64,000 nucleotides of DNA from Chitinimonas prasina (GTDB lineage: Bacteria; Pseudomonadota; Gammaproteobacteria; Burkholderiales; Chitinimonadaceae), in contig NZ_BSOG01000002.1 in assembly GCF_030160395.1 (NCBI RefSeq), forward strand, positions 1,252,947 through 1,316,946, read 5' to 3'. Each line of letters starts with the position of its first letter. The first letter of the stretch is position 1. The translations under genes and the position numbers were made by a program. The notes below the pieces were generated by a model. It ran no database searches, was not told the DNA's origin, and worked only from the letters and a program-made list of their open reading frames with translations. Positions 42,603-55,579 of the stretch are shown piece after piece.

Positions 42603-43801
42603 GTGGCGGCCATGGCCGCCGGCCGGCCTATGGCCTGCTCGCGTATGGGCCAGTTGATCAGGGCCGCACCGATGCCAAGGCCGATAGAGATGTACCACAC
42701 CACGTTGTAGGAGCCAGTGTGGTCATACAGCCAGCCTCCCAGCCACACACCAAGGAAGCTGCCTATCTGGTGCGAGAAGAAGACAAAGCCAGACAGCATC
42801 CCCAGGTGCTTGACGCCAAAGATGGTGGCAATCACGCCATTGGTCAGCGGTACGGTGGAGAGCCACAGAAAACCGATGACGGCGGCAAATAGCCAGACGC
42901 TCCAGGCCGTCAGCGGCGCCAGCAGGAACACCGAGATAGCCACCGCCCGCGCAAGATAGATCATCGACAGCAGATACTTTTTACCGAAACGCGCGCCCAA
43001 CTGGCCAGCGGTATAGGTGCCAAACACATTGAATAAGCCGATCAAGGCCAGCGCGACCGCCGCCACACTCCCCGGCAGGCCAAAATCCTTCAGATAGGCC
43101 GGCAGATGCACGCCGATGAACACCACCTGGAAACCACAGACAAAATACCCTGCCATCAGCATCTGGAAACTAGGGTAGCGAAAAGCCTCCCGCGCGGCCG
43201 CCCAAACGCTTTGCCCGGTTCCATGCCCTGCCTCAGGCGCAACTTCCTTCAAGCCCCTGGCGGCTGGGATGATCAGCAGCGACATGGCCGACAGGATCAG
43301 CAAGGTCGGCATCCAGCCCAGGCCGGAGATCAGCTGCTGCTCCACCGGCACCATCATGAACTGGCCAAAACTACCGGCAGCCGAGGCGATGCCCATGGCC
43401 TGCGAGCGCTGCGACTCGGGTACGGCGCGACCAATCACCCCAAAGACGATGCTATAGGTCGAGCCCGACAAAGCCAACCCCAACAACACACCGGCAGAAC
43501 CAGAGAACATCCAGCCACTGCTCGATACCGTCATCAAGGCCAGCCCTGCGGCATAGAGCAAGGCGCCCACCACCAGCACCCGCGTGGCCCCATAGCGGTC
43601 GGCCAGGGCGCCGGTGAATGGTTGGGCCGCCCCCCAGACCAGGTTCTGCAAACCCAACGCCAGTGCAAACACCTCGCGGTTCCAGCCAAAATCCTGGGTG
43701 ATGGGCTGCAGAAAGAAACCAAAGCCATGGCGTATGCCCATGGAGAGGGAGACGATGATGCCGGCGCAGATCAGCACCCGGCGGGCGGTGCCATTGAACA
43801 T
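42599..43801 (-). CDS. MFS transporter, oxalate/formate-antiporter-like
   Basis: The start at 43801 (GGGAG site) gives 400 residues with 12 hydrophobic segments; 110 upstream in-frame residues overlap the regulator region and are not used. Features: MGIRHGFGFFLQPITQDFGWNRE at the first spans, LADRYGATRVLVVGALLYA in the loop 2-3 motif, TYSIVFGVIGRAVPESQRSQAMG in the centre. This is the oxalate/formate antiporter-like branch of the superfamily; the substrate cannot be named. It is divergent from a GlxA-type regulator, which probably controls it. Confidence 0.9.
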   Translation of the reverse strand: MFNGTARRVLICAGIIVSLSMGIRHGFGFFLQPITQDFGWNREVFALALGLQNLVWGAAQPFTGALADRYGATRVLVVGALLYAAGLALMTVSSSGWMFSGSAGVLLGLALSGSTYSIVFGVIGRAVPESQRSQAMGIASAAGSFGQFMMVPVEQQLISGLGWMPTLLILSAMSLLIIPAARGLKEVAPEAGHGTGQSVWAAAREAFRYPSFQMLMAGYFVCGFQVVFIGVHLPAYLKDFGLPGSVAAVALALIGLFNVFGTYTAGQLGARFGKKYLLSMIYLARAVAISVFLLAPLTAWSVWLFAAVIGFLWLSTVPLTNGVIATIFGVKHLGMLSGFVFFSHQIGSFLGVWLGGWLYDHTGSYNVVWYISIGLGIGAALINWPIREQAIGRPAAMAAT

Positions 43802-44030
43802 GGTATGACTCCCGTTGGAATGGCTGCAATGTGCGCCTAAGCCGCCGGCTCGCCAAGAGACAGCGCAGCGCAAATGCACCATCACAGCAGCCTGGCCCAG
43901 CTGTTTGGCAGAAAGTGATGGTAGATTGGCATTCATGCCACGCAGGCTCGCGGCAAGATGGTAGAAATTTAGAGCCTGTTCAAAATCTTGAGCGCAGCGA
44001 AATCCGCCTTGTCCTCCGGGAGTCGTCAGC
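43802..44030. promoter_or_regulatory. Divergent region between MFS and GlxA-type regulator genes
   Basis: These 229 bases contain the promoters of both genes. GAGCCTGTTC lies at 43972-43981, followed by AAAATCTTGAGCGCAGCG. CAGCGCAGCGCAAA at 43863-43876 nearly repeats 29196-29210. Whether these are operators or repeat-element fragments is open. Confidence 0.45.
43972..43981 (+). repeat. Dispersed decamer GAGCCTGTTC, copy 2
   Basis: An exact copy of the decamer at 29167, again between genes. A related GAACCTGTTC at 45006-45015 lies directly behind the regulator gene, so the two sites flank it in the same orientation. Confidence 0.4.
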
Positions 44031-45005
44031 ATGCCACGCCCGCCACGCCACATACTCTTCCTGCTGTGCGACAGGATGAATCTGCTCGACATCACCGGCC
44101 CGCTGGAAGTCCTGTCGCAACCCAATCGCATCCATCCCGATGCCCCGCCCTACCGAATCAGCGTCGCCTCGCTCAAAGGTGGCCTCATCACCACATCGGC
44201 CGGGGTGGGGCTGGATACCACCGCGATCAGCGAGATCTCGCTGGACGAGGTCGACACCTTGATATTGCCCGGTGGCGGCGCGGGCTATGTCCCGTTTGCA
44301 CCGCAAGCCATGGTCGACTGGATCAGTATGCACGCCCCGCAGATACGCCGCATCTGCTCCACCTGTACCGGCGCCTTTACGCTGGCCGCCACCGGCTTGC
44401 TCTCGGGCCGCCGGGCAACCACCCATTGGCTGGCAGGCGAGGCCTTGCTCAAGCTGGATGCCACCATACGGCTGGAGGAGAACGCCTTGTTCGTACAGGA
44501 CGGCAAGTTCTGGACAGCGGCCGGCGTGTCCTCCGGCATAGACCTGGCCCTGGCCTTGCTGGAAGCCGACCTGGGCCATCAGGCCGCCATGCAGGTGGCG
44601 CAAAGGCTGGTGGTTTTCCTCAAGCGTCCCGGTGGGCAATCGCAGTTCAGCACACCGCTGCGTATCCAGACACTGGATGGCCGCCTGGCCGACCTGCATG
44701 GCTGGATGGCGGCCAATCTGCAGGCCGATCTGAGCGTTCCCAGCCTGGCACGCCGCGCCGGCATGAGCCCCCGCAGCTTCGCTCGCCACTACAGCGAAAA
44801 AGTTGGCCTCTCCCCCGCCAAGGCTGTCGCCGCCATGCGGCTGGAAGCCGCCAGCCAGGCGCTCGCAGCCAGCCCGCAGCCCATCAAGACCATCGCGGCC
44901 CTCTGTGGCTTCGGCGACGAACAAGCCCTGCGTCGGGCCTTCATGCGCCAGTTTGGTGTCGCACCGCAGGCTTATCGGGAGCGGTTTACGCGCAATCTCG
45001 CCTGA
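44031..45005 (+). CDS. GlxA-type AraC-family transcriptional regulator
   Basis: The 324-residue protein has an N-terminal DJ-1/PfpI-like domain (RHILFLLCDRMNLLDITGPLEV, ILPGGGAG, ICSTCTGAFTLAATGLLSGRRATTHW) and a C-terminal AraC/XylS DNA-binding domain with two HTHs (SVPSLARRAGMSPRSFARHY, TIAALCGFGDEQALRRAFMRQFG). GlxA-type regulators often control amine or amino-acid catabolism genes; the ligand is unknown here. GGGAG precedes the ATG. It is divergent from the MFS transporter, its likely target. Confidence 0.93.
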   Translation: MPRPPRHILFLLCDRMNLLDITGPLEVLSQPNRIHPDAPPYRISVASLKGGLITTSAGVGLDTTAISEISLDEVDTLILPGGGAGYVPFAPQAMVDWISMHAPQIRRICSTCTGAFTLAATGLLSGRRATTHWLAGEALLKLDATIRLEENALFVQDGKFWTAAGVSSGIDLALALLEADLGHQAAMQVAQRLVVFLKRPGGQSQFSTPLRIQTLDGRLADLHGWMAANLQADLSVPSLARRAGMSPRSFARHYSEKVGLSPAKAVAAMRLEAASQALAASPQPIKTIAALCGFGDEQALRRAFMRQFGVAPQAYRERFTRNLA

Positions 45006-45051
45006 GAACCTGTTCAAGGAATCACAGCCTATGGAGCTGTCCTCTCGACGC

Positions 45052-45094
45052 CCCCCAACAACAAAGCCGGCAATGCCGGCTTTGTTGTTGGGGG
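45052..45094. terminator. Bidirectional terminator between GlxA-type gene and serC
   Basis: A perfect 20-bp stem with a 3-base loop (CCCCCAACAACAAAGCCGGC and its complement) lies midway between two convergent genes, 46 bases after one stop and 14 before the other. Confidence 0.88.
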
Positions 45095-45108
45095 TGACTT
45101 ACACTCGT

Positions 45109-46197
45109 TCAACCGTGATGCCGGGCAAAGTCCTGCATGAAAGCCGTCAGCGCTTTCACGCCTTCCAGCGGCATGGCGTTGTAGATGCTGGCGCGCATGC
45201 CGCCGGTCGAGCGATGGCCCTTGAGCTGCAGCAGGTTGCGGGCGCGTGCCTCCTTGATGAAGTCCTCATCCAGCCGTTCTTCTGCCAGCTTGAACGGCAC
45301 ATTCATGCGTGAGCGATAGGCCTTTTCCACCGGGCAGTGGTAGAAGCCATTCGAGGTATCGATGGTTTCGTACAGTAGCGCCGCCTTTTCGATATTGCGC
45401 TGCTCTATGGCCTTGAGCCCGCCCTGGCGCTGCATCCACTTGAACACCAGGCCCGCCACATAGATGGCGAAGGTGGGGGGCGTGTTGTACATCGAATCGC
45501 CCTCAGCCTGGATCTTGTAATCAAACATGGTGGGGGTGCCTGGTACGGTCTGCCCCAGCAAGTCTTCGCGCACAATGACGATGGTCAGGCCGGCTGGGCC
45601 AATGTTCTTCTGGGCACCGCCATAGATCAGCCCGAAGCGGCTGACATCAGTCGGCCGCGACAGGAAGTTGGACGACATGTCGCAGACCAGCGGCACACCA
45701 TCGCTATCAGGAATGAAGGGAAATTCCACACCGCCCAAGGTCTCGTTGGAGGTGTAGTGCAGATAGGCGGCCTGCGGGTCGCGCTGCCAGCCATCCTGTG
45801 CCGGCACGTAGCAGTAGCCACGGTCTTCGGCACTGGCGACCACATGGGTGCTCACCCCGAACTTGCGTGCTTCCTTCATGGCCAGCTTGGACCAATGGCC
45901 GGTGTCGACAAAATCGATGCTGGCGTGGCCACGTATCAGATTCATCGGCACCATGGCGAACTGGGTGGTGGCCCCGCCCTGCAGGAACAGCACCTTGTAG
46001 TTGGCGGGGATACCCATGACCGCACGCAGGTCTTCCTCGGCCTCGGCCGCGATCTGCATGAATTCCTTGCCTCGGTGGCTCATCTCCATCACCGACATGC
46101 CGCTACCGTGCCAACTGAGCAGCTCTCCCTGCACTTCGAGCAGGACTTCACGTGGCAAAACGGCAGGACCGGCGCTGAAATTGAAGACAGGGGACAT
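45109..46197 (-). CDS. serC: SerC, phosphoserine aminotransferase
   Basis: GGAG precedes the ATG at 46197; the product has 362 residues. Marks: NFSAGPAVLPREVL, GSGMSVMEMSHRGKEF, LFLQGGATTQFAMVPMNL, the PLP-lysine in YGGAQKNIGPAGLT, and HRSTGGMRASIYNAMP at the end. It makes 3-phosphoserine for serine and, in part, for pyridoxal phosphate. In many betaproteobacteria it lies next to gyrA and pheA; here thioesterases and a transporter/regulator unit separate them. Confidence 0.96.
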   Translation of the reverse strand: MSPVFNFSAGPAVLPREVLLEVQGELLSWHGSGMSVMEMSHRGKEFMQIAAEAEEDLRAVMGIPANYKVLFLQGGATTQFAMVPMNLIRGHASIDFVDTGHWSKLAMKEARKFGVSTHVVASAEDRGYCYVPAQDGWQRDPQAAYLHYTSNETLGGVEFPFIPDSDGVPLVCDMSSNFLSRPTDVSRFGLIYGGAQKNIGPAGLTIVIVREDLLGQTVPGTPTMFDYKIQAEGDSMYNTPPTFAIYVAGLVFKWMQRQGGLKAIEQRNIEKAALLYETIDTSNGFYHCPVEKAYRSRMNVPFKLAEERLDEDFIKEARARNLLQLKGHRSTGGMRASIYNAMPLEGVKALTAFMQDFARHHG

Positions 46198-46545
46198 GAA
46201 TGCTCCAGAAAGTGGGGACCATATTCAGACTACCCAAAGGCAAGCGAGTTTAACCGTCGGGCAGGCTATCGGACACGGCCAGGAAATCCGGCCTCATCGC
46301 GGTGTGGCACAAGGCCTCCATCACGCAGAAGCGGTCATTCCCGGGTACAGCACATCACCTTGCGGGGTAGCGGCCTAGCGCCCATCCACCCCCGAGAACC
46401 TTCCACGCACCGTGCAACCTGAGCTTCCGTCTCGGCGCCACGGCCCGGGCGTGGACTTCATCAGGGACAAGCCTGTGGTATCAGGCCGCCCTGGGGTCTA
46501 TTCAGTCCGTCATCACCCGCCAGTGACTGGCTTTCATCACAAGCG
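46198..46545. other. Intergenic region upstream of serC with a repeat copy
   Basis: The 348 bases between serC and the thioesterase genes contain the third repeat copy (46399-46490). No coding frame with recognisable features is present. The serC promoter should be in the last part before 46198. Confidence 0.5.
46399..46490. repeat. Intergenic repeat family, copy C
   Basis: CGTGCAA, GAGCTTCCGTC, CACGG, GTGGA, CATCAGGGA, AGCCTG, GTATC and AGGC follow in the same order as in copy A at 12581-12656, about 70% identical over 80 bases with two small gaps. Confidence 0.55.
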
Positions 46546-46977
46546 CTACGACAACAGAAAATGCGCACGCGCTACTGCTACCGGCTTGCTTTCATCTTCC
46601 TGCCAGGCCGTCATGCGCACATTGGCAACGCGCTTGCCCTGCTTGGTGATATCGCAGCGGGCATACAGGCTCTGGGCCTTGCCCGAGCGCAGGAAGTCCA
46701 GCGAGAAATCAATGGTGCGTGGCACTTCGGCCGACTCGCGCGCCCAGACCAGATGCAGCAGCGCGGCGTTTTCCATAAAGCCGCCTATGGCGCCGCCATG
46801 CAGTGCCGGCAGGTGCACATTGCCGATATTGTGGTCGCTGAAGGGCAATTCAAACAAGGGCTGGCCGTTTTCTTCACGCATCACCACACCCAGCAGCTTG
46901 GCATAGGGTATCTGGTCGATGATGCTGTCGTAGTTACCGCTTTCCTTGGCGGCATGCAGGATTTCCAGTTGCACCAT
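46546..46977 (-). CDS. Hotdog-fold thioesterase (PaaI/YigI-like)
   Basis: The 143-residue protein has the hotdog pattern of acyl-CoA thioesterases: LPFSDHNIGNVHLPALHGGAIGGFMENAA, with the HGG loop and a Glu where the catalytic acid stands, then RTIDFSLDFLRSGKAQSLYARC. It is related to the gene just upstream and starts 2 bases after it. The substrates are unknown; two adjacent members suggest a heteromeric or duplicated function. Confidence 0.9.
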   Translation of the reverse strand: MVQLEILHAAKESGNYDSIIDQIPYAKLLGVVMREENGQPLFELPFSDHNIGNVHLPALHGGAIGGFMENAALLHLVWARESAEVPRTIDFSLDFLRSGKAQSLYARCDITKQGKRVANVRMTAWQEDESKPVAVARAHFLLS

Positions 46978-46979
46978 GG

Positions 46980-47459
46980 TCAGGCCCCTTCCTTCTTGCT
47001 GCCCAGTTGGGCCTGGCTGGATTCACGCATAAACGTTGCCACACCATGGGCGATGGGCTGGTCGTTGCCTTCCTGGTAAGCCGTAGCGCGGGTAAAGGCG
47101 ATCTGCCGGCCCAGGCGGTAGCATTCGGCCGTGCAGTACACTGGCTGGCCCGGCGTGGCGCCGCGCAGGTAGTCGATGCGCAAGTCCAGGGTGGCAATGG
47201 CTTCACGCTCGTTGAGCATGGAGAACACCGACAGCGCACTGGTAGTATCGATCAGCGAAGTCATCACCCCGCCGTGCAATACGCCCGAGCGCGGGTTACC
47301 CACCAGAGCGGTGTTATAGGGCACTCGCAAGGTCGCATGGCCCCGTTCGCCCATGACGAATTCAAGGCCTATGGTAGCCGAGTGCGGTATCTGGCAGAAC
47401 CAGTTGGCCACATCCTCGAACAATGCCGGATTGAGTACCGGCAGGGGCAGGTTTTGCAT
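46980..47459 (-). CDS. Hotdog-fold thioesterase (PaaI-like)
   Basis: The ATG at 47459 follows GTGGAGC and gives 159 residues (15 extra residues upstream are not needed). The sequence GNPRSGVLHGGVMTSLIDTTSALSV with the HGG loop and acidic residue, followed by ATLDLRIDYLRGATPGQP, marks a PaaI-type acyl-CoA thioesterase. It forms a two-gene transcript with the hotdog gene downstream and lies 86 bases from the end of gyrA, on the same strand. Confidence 0.9.
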   Translation of the reverse strand: MQNLPLPVLNPALFEDVANWFCQIPHSATIGLEFVMGERGHATLRVPYNTALVGNPRSGVLHGGVMTSLIDTTSALSVFSMLNEREAIATLDLRIDYLRGATPGQPVYCTAECYRLGRQIAFTRATAYQEGNDQPIAHGVATFMRESSQAQLGSKKEGA

Positions 47460-47545
47460 CAGAAAGCTCCACAGGGTGGGCACGGCGGGCTGGCCTTGCA
47501 TCAAGCATAGCCATCACCCGCCCTCGCGGCACCCCGATTACAAGA

Positions 47546-50164
<2,619 letters not shown>

Positions 50165-50354
50165 TTTTGGGCGTCTAGGGCGGGCGAATTAAGCGAAAAT
50201 TTTACCACGCGCAGCTATCCGTCTCCAATTTGGCGTCAATTGTCATATTCTCCTGATTGCGGCGCGCTTGCAGCGTCAAGTAAACTCGGCCCCGACGTCG
50301 GTTCGGTTCGTATGACCGTCGCTAAATTCCATCCTGTCTTAACGGAGAATAACT

Positions 50355-51026
50355 ATGCAGAAGATGAAGCGTACCCTGGTCGCCCTCGCCATGAGCGCAA
50401 TCGCCGTTTCGGCTTACGCTGGCAAGGATGGCTATGCCACCGACCCGCGTGCCGCCGTTGTAAAGAACAACTATGGCGAGTGCTGGCGCACCAGCTCCTG
50501 GAGCAAGGACAAGGCCATCGAAGAGTGCGATGCCGATCTGATGCCCAAGAAGGAAGTGGTCGCCCCGGCTCCGGCACCCGTAGCACCTGTGGTTGAGGCC
50601 CCCAAGCCCGCCGTGCCGGTGAAGATGGAAAGCCTGACCCTGAACGCCGCCGCCCTGTTCGATCTGAACAAGGCCACCCTGAAGGACGAAGGCAAGCAGG
50701 CACTGGACGCTGTTGCCGGCGTGCTGCTTGAGCGCAAGTACGATGCCAGCAAGACCCGCATCAACGTCGTGGGTCACACCGACCGCATCGGCAAGGATGC
50801 ATACAACCAGAAGCTGTCGGAAGAGCGCGCTGCTGCCGCCCGTGCCCACCTGGTTGAAAAGGGTATTCCTGAAGGCATGATCACCTCCGAAGGCAAGGGC
50901 GAATCCAGCCCGGTTACCCAGCCTGAAGATTGCAAGAAGGTGCTGAAGAACAAGAAGAAGCTGGTTGAGTGCTACGCACCTGACCGCCGCGTGGAAGTCG
51001 AAATCTACGCGACCGTTCAACAGTAA
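50355..51026 (+). CDS. OmpA-family peptidoglycan-binding outer membrane protein (RmpM-like)
   Basis: ACGGAG precedes the ATG. The 223-residue product has a signal peptide (to AYA), an N-terminal NNYGECWRTSSW segment, a Pro/Ala-rich hinge (VAPAPAPVAPVVEAPKPAV), and a C-terminal OmpA domain with GHTDRIGKDAYNQKLSEERA and PDRRVEVEI. There is no beta-barrel, as in neisserial RmpM (class 4 protein), which links outer membrane porins to peptidoglycan. A strong terminator follows. This gene is the best taxonomic clue in the window. Confidence 0.93.
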   Translation: MQKMKRTLVALAMSAIAVSAYAGKDGYATDPRAAVVKNNYGECWRTSSWSKDKAIEECDADLMPKKEVVAPAPAPVAPVVEAPKPAVPVKMESLTLNAAALFDLNKATLKDEGKQALDAVAGVLLERKYDASKTRINVVGHTDRIGKDAYNQKLSEERAAAARAHLVEKGIPEGMITSEGKGESSPVTQPEDCKKVLKNKKKLVECYAPDRRVEVEIYATVQQ

Positions 51027-51047
51027 GCCTTCGCCTACTGTAGCGCC

Positions 51048-51077
51048 AAGCCCCGCCTCGTGCGGGGCTTTGTCTTT
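51048..51077 (+). terminator. Rho-independent terminator of the OmpA-family gene
   Basis: The stem AAGCCCCGC / GCGGGGCTT with a 5-base loop (CTCGT) is followed by TGTCTTTT, 22 bases after the stop codon. Confidence 0.85.
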
Positions 51078-51170
51078 TCCGGCGCAGCGCTGCCAACAGG
51101 GGCATTCAAGGCCGGTTCAGGCACCCGTGGTAGACTGGCAGCCTGTTATCAGCTCGCCATCAGGCCACCC

Positions 51171-51770
51171 ATGCGCCCCTTACTACTGCTATTGCTGACC
51201 CTGCCCGCCTTCGCCGGTGGCCTGGAACAGCTCAAGGGCTTTTTGTCCCAGACCCAGGCCTTTACCGCCAGCTTCCAGCAAACTGTCAGCCAGAAAAGCG
51301 GCAAGCAGCAGCAAGCCAGCGGCACCATGGCCATCCAGCGGCCTGGTCGCTTTGACTGGAACTACGTCAAGCCTTATGAGCAGCGCGTCGTCGGTGATGG
51401 CAAGCAGCTGTGGATCTACGACCCCGACCTCAACCAGGTTACCCGCAAACGCCTGGACCAAGCCCTGGGCGACAGCCCGGCCGCCCTGCTGGCTGGCAGC
51501 AACGACCTCGAAAAATCCTACAAGCTGACCGATATGGGTAGCCGCGACGGGCTGGAATGGATAGAAGCCACGCCCAAGAACCGCGACAGCGGCTTCGAGA
51601 AGGTACGCATGGGCTTCAAGGATGCCCAACCCATGGCCATGGAGCTGGCTGACAGCTTTGGCCAGACTACCCTGATACGCTTCAGCAATATCAGCCGTAA
51701 CCCCAAGCTGGACGCCAGCCGCTTCAACTTCGTGCCGCCCAAGGGCGCCGATGTGGTGGCGGCTGATTGA
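51171..51770 (+). CDS. lolA: LolA, periplasmic lipoprotein carrier
   Basis: The 199-residue protein starts at 51171 with a short signal peptide (MRPLLLLLLTLPAFA). The family marks are visible: LSQTQAFTASFQQTV, MAIQRPGRFDWNYVKPYEQRVVGDGKQLWIYDPDL, DALGDSPAALLAG-like and the closing ASRFNFVPPKGADVV. LolA carries lipoproteins, including PelC-like ones, from the inner to the outer membrane. The next gene, rarA, begins 160 bases downstream; lolA-rarA-serS is a common gene order. Confidence 0.95.
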   Translation: MRPLLLLLLTLPAFAGGLEQLKGFLSQTQAFTASFQQTVSQKSGKQQQASGTMAIQRPGRFDWNYVKPYEQRVVGDGKQLWIYDPDLNQVTRKRLDQALGDSPAALLAGSNDLEKSYKLTDMGSRDGLEWIEATPKNRDSGFEKVRMGFKDAQPMAMELADSFGQTTLIRFSNISRNPKLDASRFNFVPPKGADVVAAD

Positions 51771-51930
51771 TCAAACCCGGCATGGCCTCGCGCAACCGCC
51801 ACGACACCAGAAAGTGCTGGTGGCGAGCGCAGACGATGTCGATAGCTGGTTGAGGCCATAGCGCCCGGCTAAACACGGCAGATCGCGTTTCGAACCGGCC
51901 CCTACCTCATCAGGAAACCAAGCAGCACCC

Positions 51931-53247
51931 ATGTCAGACCTGTTTACCCAGACCCCGCGCCCTCCCCTCGCCGAATCCTTACGGCCAGCCACCCTGGCAG
52001 AGGTGATAGGCCAGACCCATCTGCTGGGCGCCGGCAAGCCGCTGCGGCTCGCATTTGAGGCAGGCAAGCCACACTCCATGATCCTGTGGGGCCCGCCAGG
52101 GGTAGGGAAAACCACCTTGGCAAGGTTGATGGCCTCGGGTTTTGACGCCGAATTCATTCCGCTGTCGGCGGTTTTCTCCGGGGTAAAGGACATACGGGCG
52201 GCCATGGACGAGGCCGAGCGCTACCTGCAACGTGGCCGGCCCACCATCTTGTTTGTCGATGAAGTCCATCGCTTCAACAAAAGCCAGCAAGATGCTTTCC
52301 TCCCGTTTGTAGAGTCCGGCCTGATCACCTTTATCGGCGCCACTACCGAGAATCCCTCGTTCGAGGTCAATTCGGCCCTGCTGTCACGCGCTCAGGTTTA
52401 TGTACTAAAAGCCCTGACCGAAGCCGAATTGCGTCTACTGGTGGCACGTGCGCAAAGCAAGTCGCTTGGCCATCTGCAGTTTGACGACACTGCGCTGGCT
52501 ACGCTGGTGGGCTACGCCGACGGTGACGCACGCCGACTGCTCAATCTGTTGGAGCAGACCGATACGGCGGCCAGCACAGCGGGTGTCAGCCAGATCGACG
52601 GCGAGTTTCTGCAGAATGCCCTGAGCCTGAACACACGACGCTTTGACAAAGGCGGCGATGCTTTTTACGATCAGATCTCCGCACTGCACAAATCGGTGCG
52701 GGGCTCGAACCCGGACGGTGCCCTGTACTGGTTCTGCCGCATGCTGGATGGCGGCACCGACCCACGCTACCTGGCCCGCCGCATCATACGCATGGCATGG
52801 GAGGACATCGGCTTGGCCGATCCACGCGCAGCACAGATCACCCTGCAGGCAGCAGACACCTATGAGCGACTCGGTTCGCCCGAGGGTGAGCTGGCGCTCG
52901 CCCAGGCGGTGATCTACCTGGCCGTGGCCCCCAAGAGCAACGCCGGCTACATGGCCTATAAGGCCGCCCGCGCCTTTGTGGGCAAGGATCAATCACAGCC
53001 CGTGCCGGAACACCTGCGCAATGCGCCGACCAAGCTGATGAAGCAACTGGGCTACGGTGCCGAGTACCGCTACGCCCACAACGAGGATGATGGCTACGCC
53101 GCAGGCGAGCGCTACCTGCCGGACGGCATGGCCGAACCCGGTTGGTATCAGCCCGTGGCGCGGGGCCTGGAAGCCAAGATCAGTGAGAAGCTGGCACACC
53201 TGCGCCAGCTCGATCAAGCGGCGCGATCTAGCAAGGACGGCGTGTAA
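51931..53247 (+). CDS. rarA: RarA (MgsA), replication-associated recombination ATPase
   Basis: The 438-residue AAA+ protein has Walker [11 protein letters not shown], Walker [11 protein letters not shown], sensor 1 [14 protein letters not shown], and the RarA-specific C-terminal half ([21 protein letters not shown]). It acts at stalled replication forks and binds SSB. The gene lies between lolA and serS, its usual position in proteobacteria. Confidence 0.96.
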   Translation: MSDLFTQTPRPPLAESLRPATLAEVIGQTHLLGAGKPLRLAFEAGKPHSMILWGPPGVGKTTLARLMASGFDAEFIPLSAVFSGVKDIRAAMDEAERYLQRGRPTILFVDEVHRFNKSQQDAFLPFVESGLITFIGATTENPSFEVNSALLSRAQVYVLKALTEAELRLLVARAQSKSLGHLQFDDTALATLVGYADGDARRLLNLLEQTDTAASTAGVSQIDGEFLQNALSLNTRRFDKGGDAFYDQISALHKSVRGSNPDGALYWFCRMLDGGTDPRYLARRIIRMAWEDIGLADPRAAQITLQAADTYERLGSPEGELALAQAVIYLAVAPKSNAGYMAYKAARAFVGKDQSQPVPEHLRNAPTKLMKQLGYGAEYRYAHNEDDGYAAGERYLPDGMAEPGWYQPVARGLEAKISEKLAHLRQLDQAARSSKDGV

Positions 53248-53346
53248 GCGCCTGGCGTATGCCAGATGCCACGCTGTCCTGTCTTTCTGGCCGTCCGGCC
53301 ATGTAAAGCGTTGAAAATCATTCATGCCCGGCGCGCTGGCGGTTAG

Positions 53347-54687
<1,341 letters not shown>

Positions 54688-54700
54688 TACAGCCAAGACC

Positions 54701-54724
54701 AACGGCCCTGCGGGGCCGTTTTTC
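54701..54724 (+). terminator. Rho-independent terminator of serS
   Basis: AACGGCCC pairs with GGGCCGTT around TGCG and is followed by TTTC, 13 bases after the serS stop. Confidence 0.85.
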
Positions 54725-54751
54725 ATGCCTGCACTGACAGCAAGGAAACGC

Positions 54752-55498
54752 ATGGGCGAAACCGTCATCATCACCGGCGCCAGCCGGGGCATAGGCGCAG
54801 CCACCGCCCTGCTGGCCGCTCGCCACGGCTACGCCGTAGCGGTGAACTACCTGCGCCAGCAGGCAGCGGCCGAAGCGCTTGTTGCGCAGATACGCGCAGC
54901 AGGGGGCGAGGCACAAGCCATCCAGGCCGATATCGAACAAGAGGCCGATGTGCTGCGTCTGTTCCAGCAGGCAGAACAAACGCTGGGGCCCTTGCGCGGC
55001 CTGGTCAACAACGCCGCCAGGCTGGAAACCCAGATGCGGCTGGAGCAGATGGGGGCTGACCGCCTGCAGCGGGTCTTTGCCACCAATGTCATCGGCAGCC
55101 TGTTGTGCGCGCGGGAGGCAGTCAAACGCCTGTCCACTCGCCACGGTGGCAAGGGTGGCGCCATCGTCAATGTATCGTCGGCAGCAGCCCGCTTGGGTTC
55201 GGCCAACGAATACATAGACTACGCAGCCAGCAAGGGGGCAATCGACACCCTGACATTAGGCCTGGCACGCGAGGTCGCCGCCGAGGGCATACGGGTCAAT
55301 GCCGTGCGCCCTGGTTTTATCTATACCGACATGCATGCTGATGGCGGCGAGCCAGGCCGGGTGGACCGGCTCACCCCGCAAATCCCCATGCAGCGTGGCG
55401 GCCAGGCCACTGAGGTGGCCGAGGCCATACTCTGGCTGCTATCCGACGCTGCCTCCTACACCACCGGCAGTTTTATCGAGGTCAGCGGCGGCCGATAG
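54752..55498 (+). CDS. ygfF: YgfF-like short-chain dehydrogenase
   Basis: AAGGAAACGC precedes the ATG at 54752; the product has 248 residues. The Rossmann motif is TGASRGIG, the active site Tyr157-x3-Lys161 in YIDYAASK with Ser142/143 in NVSS. The closing segments (CVRPGFIYTDMHADGGEPGRVDR-type, IPMQRGGQATEVAEAI) are very like E. coli YgfF, an uncharacterised NAD(P)-dependent oxidoreductase. It stands alone between a terminator and an oppositely directed terminator. Confidence 0.9.
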   Translation: MGETVIITGASRGIGAATALLAARHGYAVAVNYLRQQAAAEALVAQIRAAGGEAQAIQADIEQEADVLRLFQQAEQTLGPLRGLVNNAARLETQMRLEQMGADRLQRVFATNVIGSLLCAREAVKRLSTRHGGKGGAIVNVSSAAARLGSANEYIDYAASKGAIDTLTLGLAREVAAEGIRVNAVRPGFIYTDMHADGGEPGRVDRLTPQIPMQRGGQATEVAEAILWLLSDAASYTTGSFIEVSGGR

Positions 55499-55529
55499 CT
55501 GTCGCAGCACTGGCCAATAATCCGCAGTC

Positions 55530-55564
55530 AAAAAAACAGCCCCTGCCAGAAAGACAGGGGCTGT
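55530..55564 (-). terminator. Rho-independent terminator of the PI-PLC/lectin gene
   Basis: The stem ACAGCCCCTG with its complement surrounds a 9-base loop. On the minus strand it is followed by a run of six or seven T, 16 bases after the stop of the lectin-bearing phospholipase gene. Confidence 0.9.
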
Positions 55565-55579
55565 CGCTGCACCACGCGG

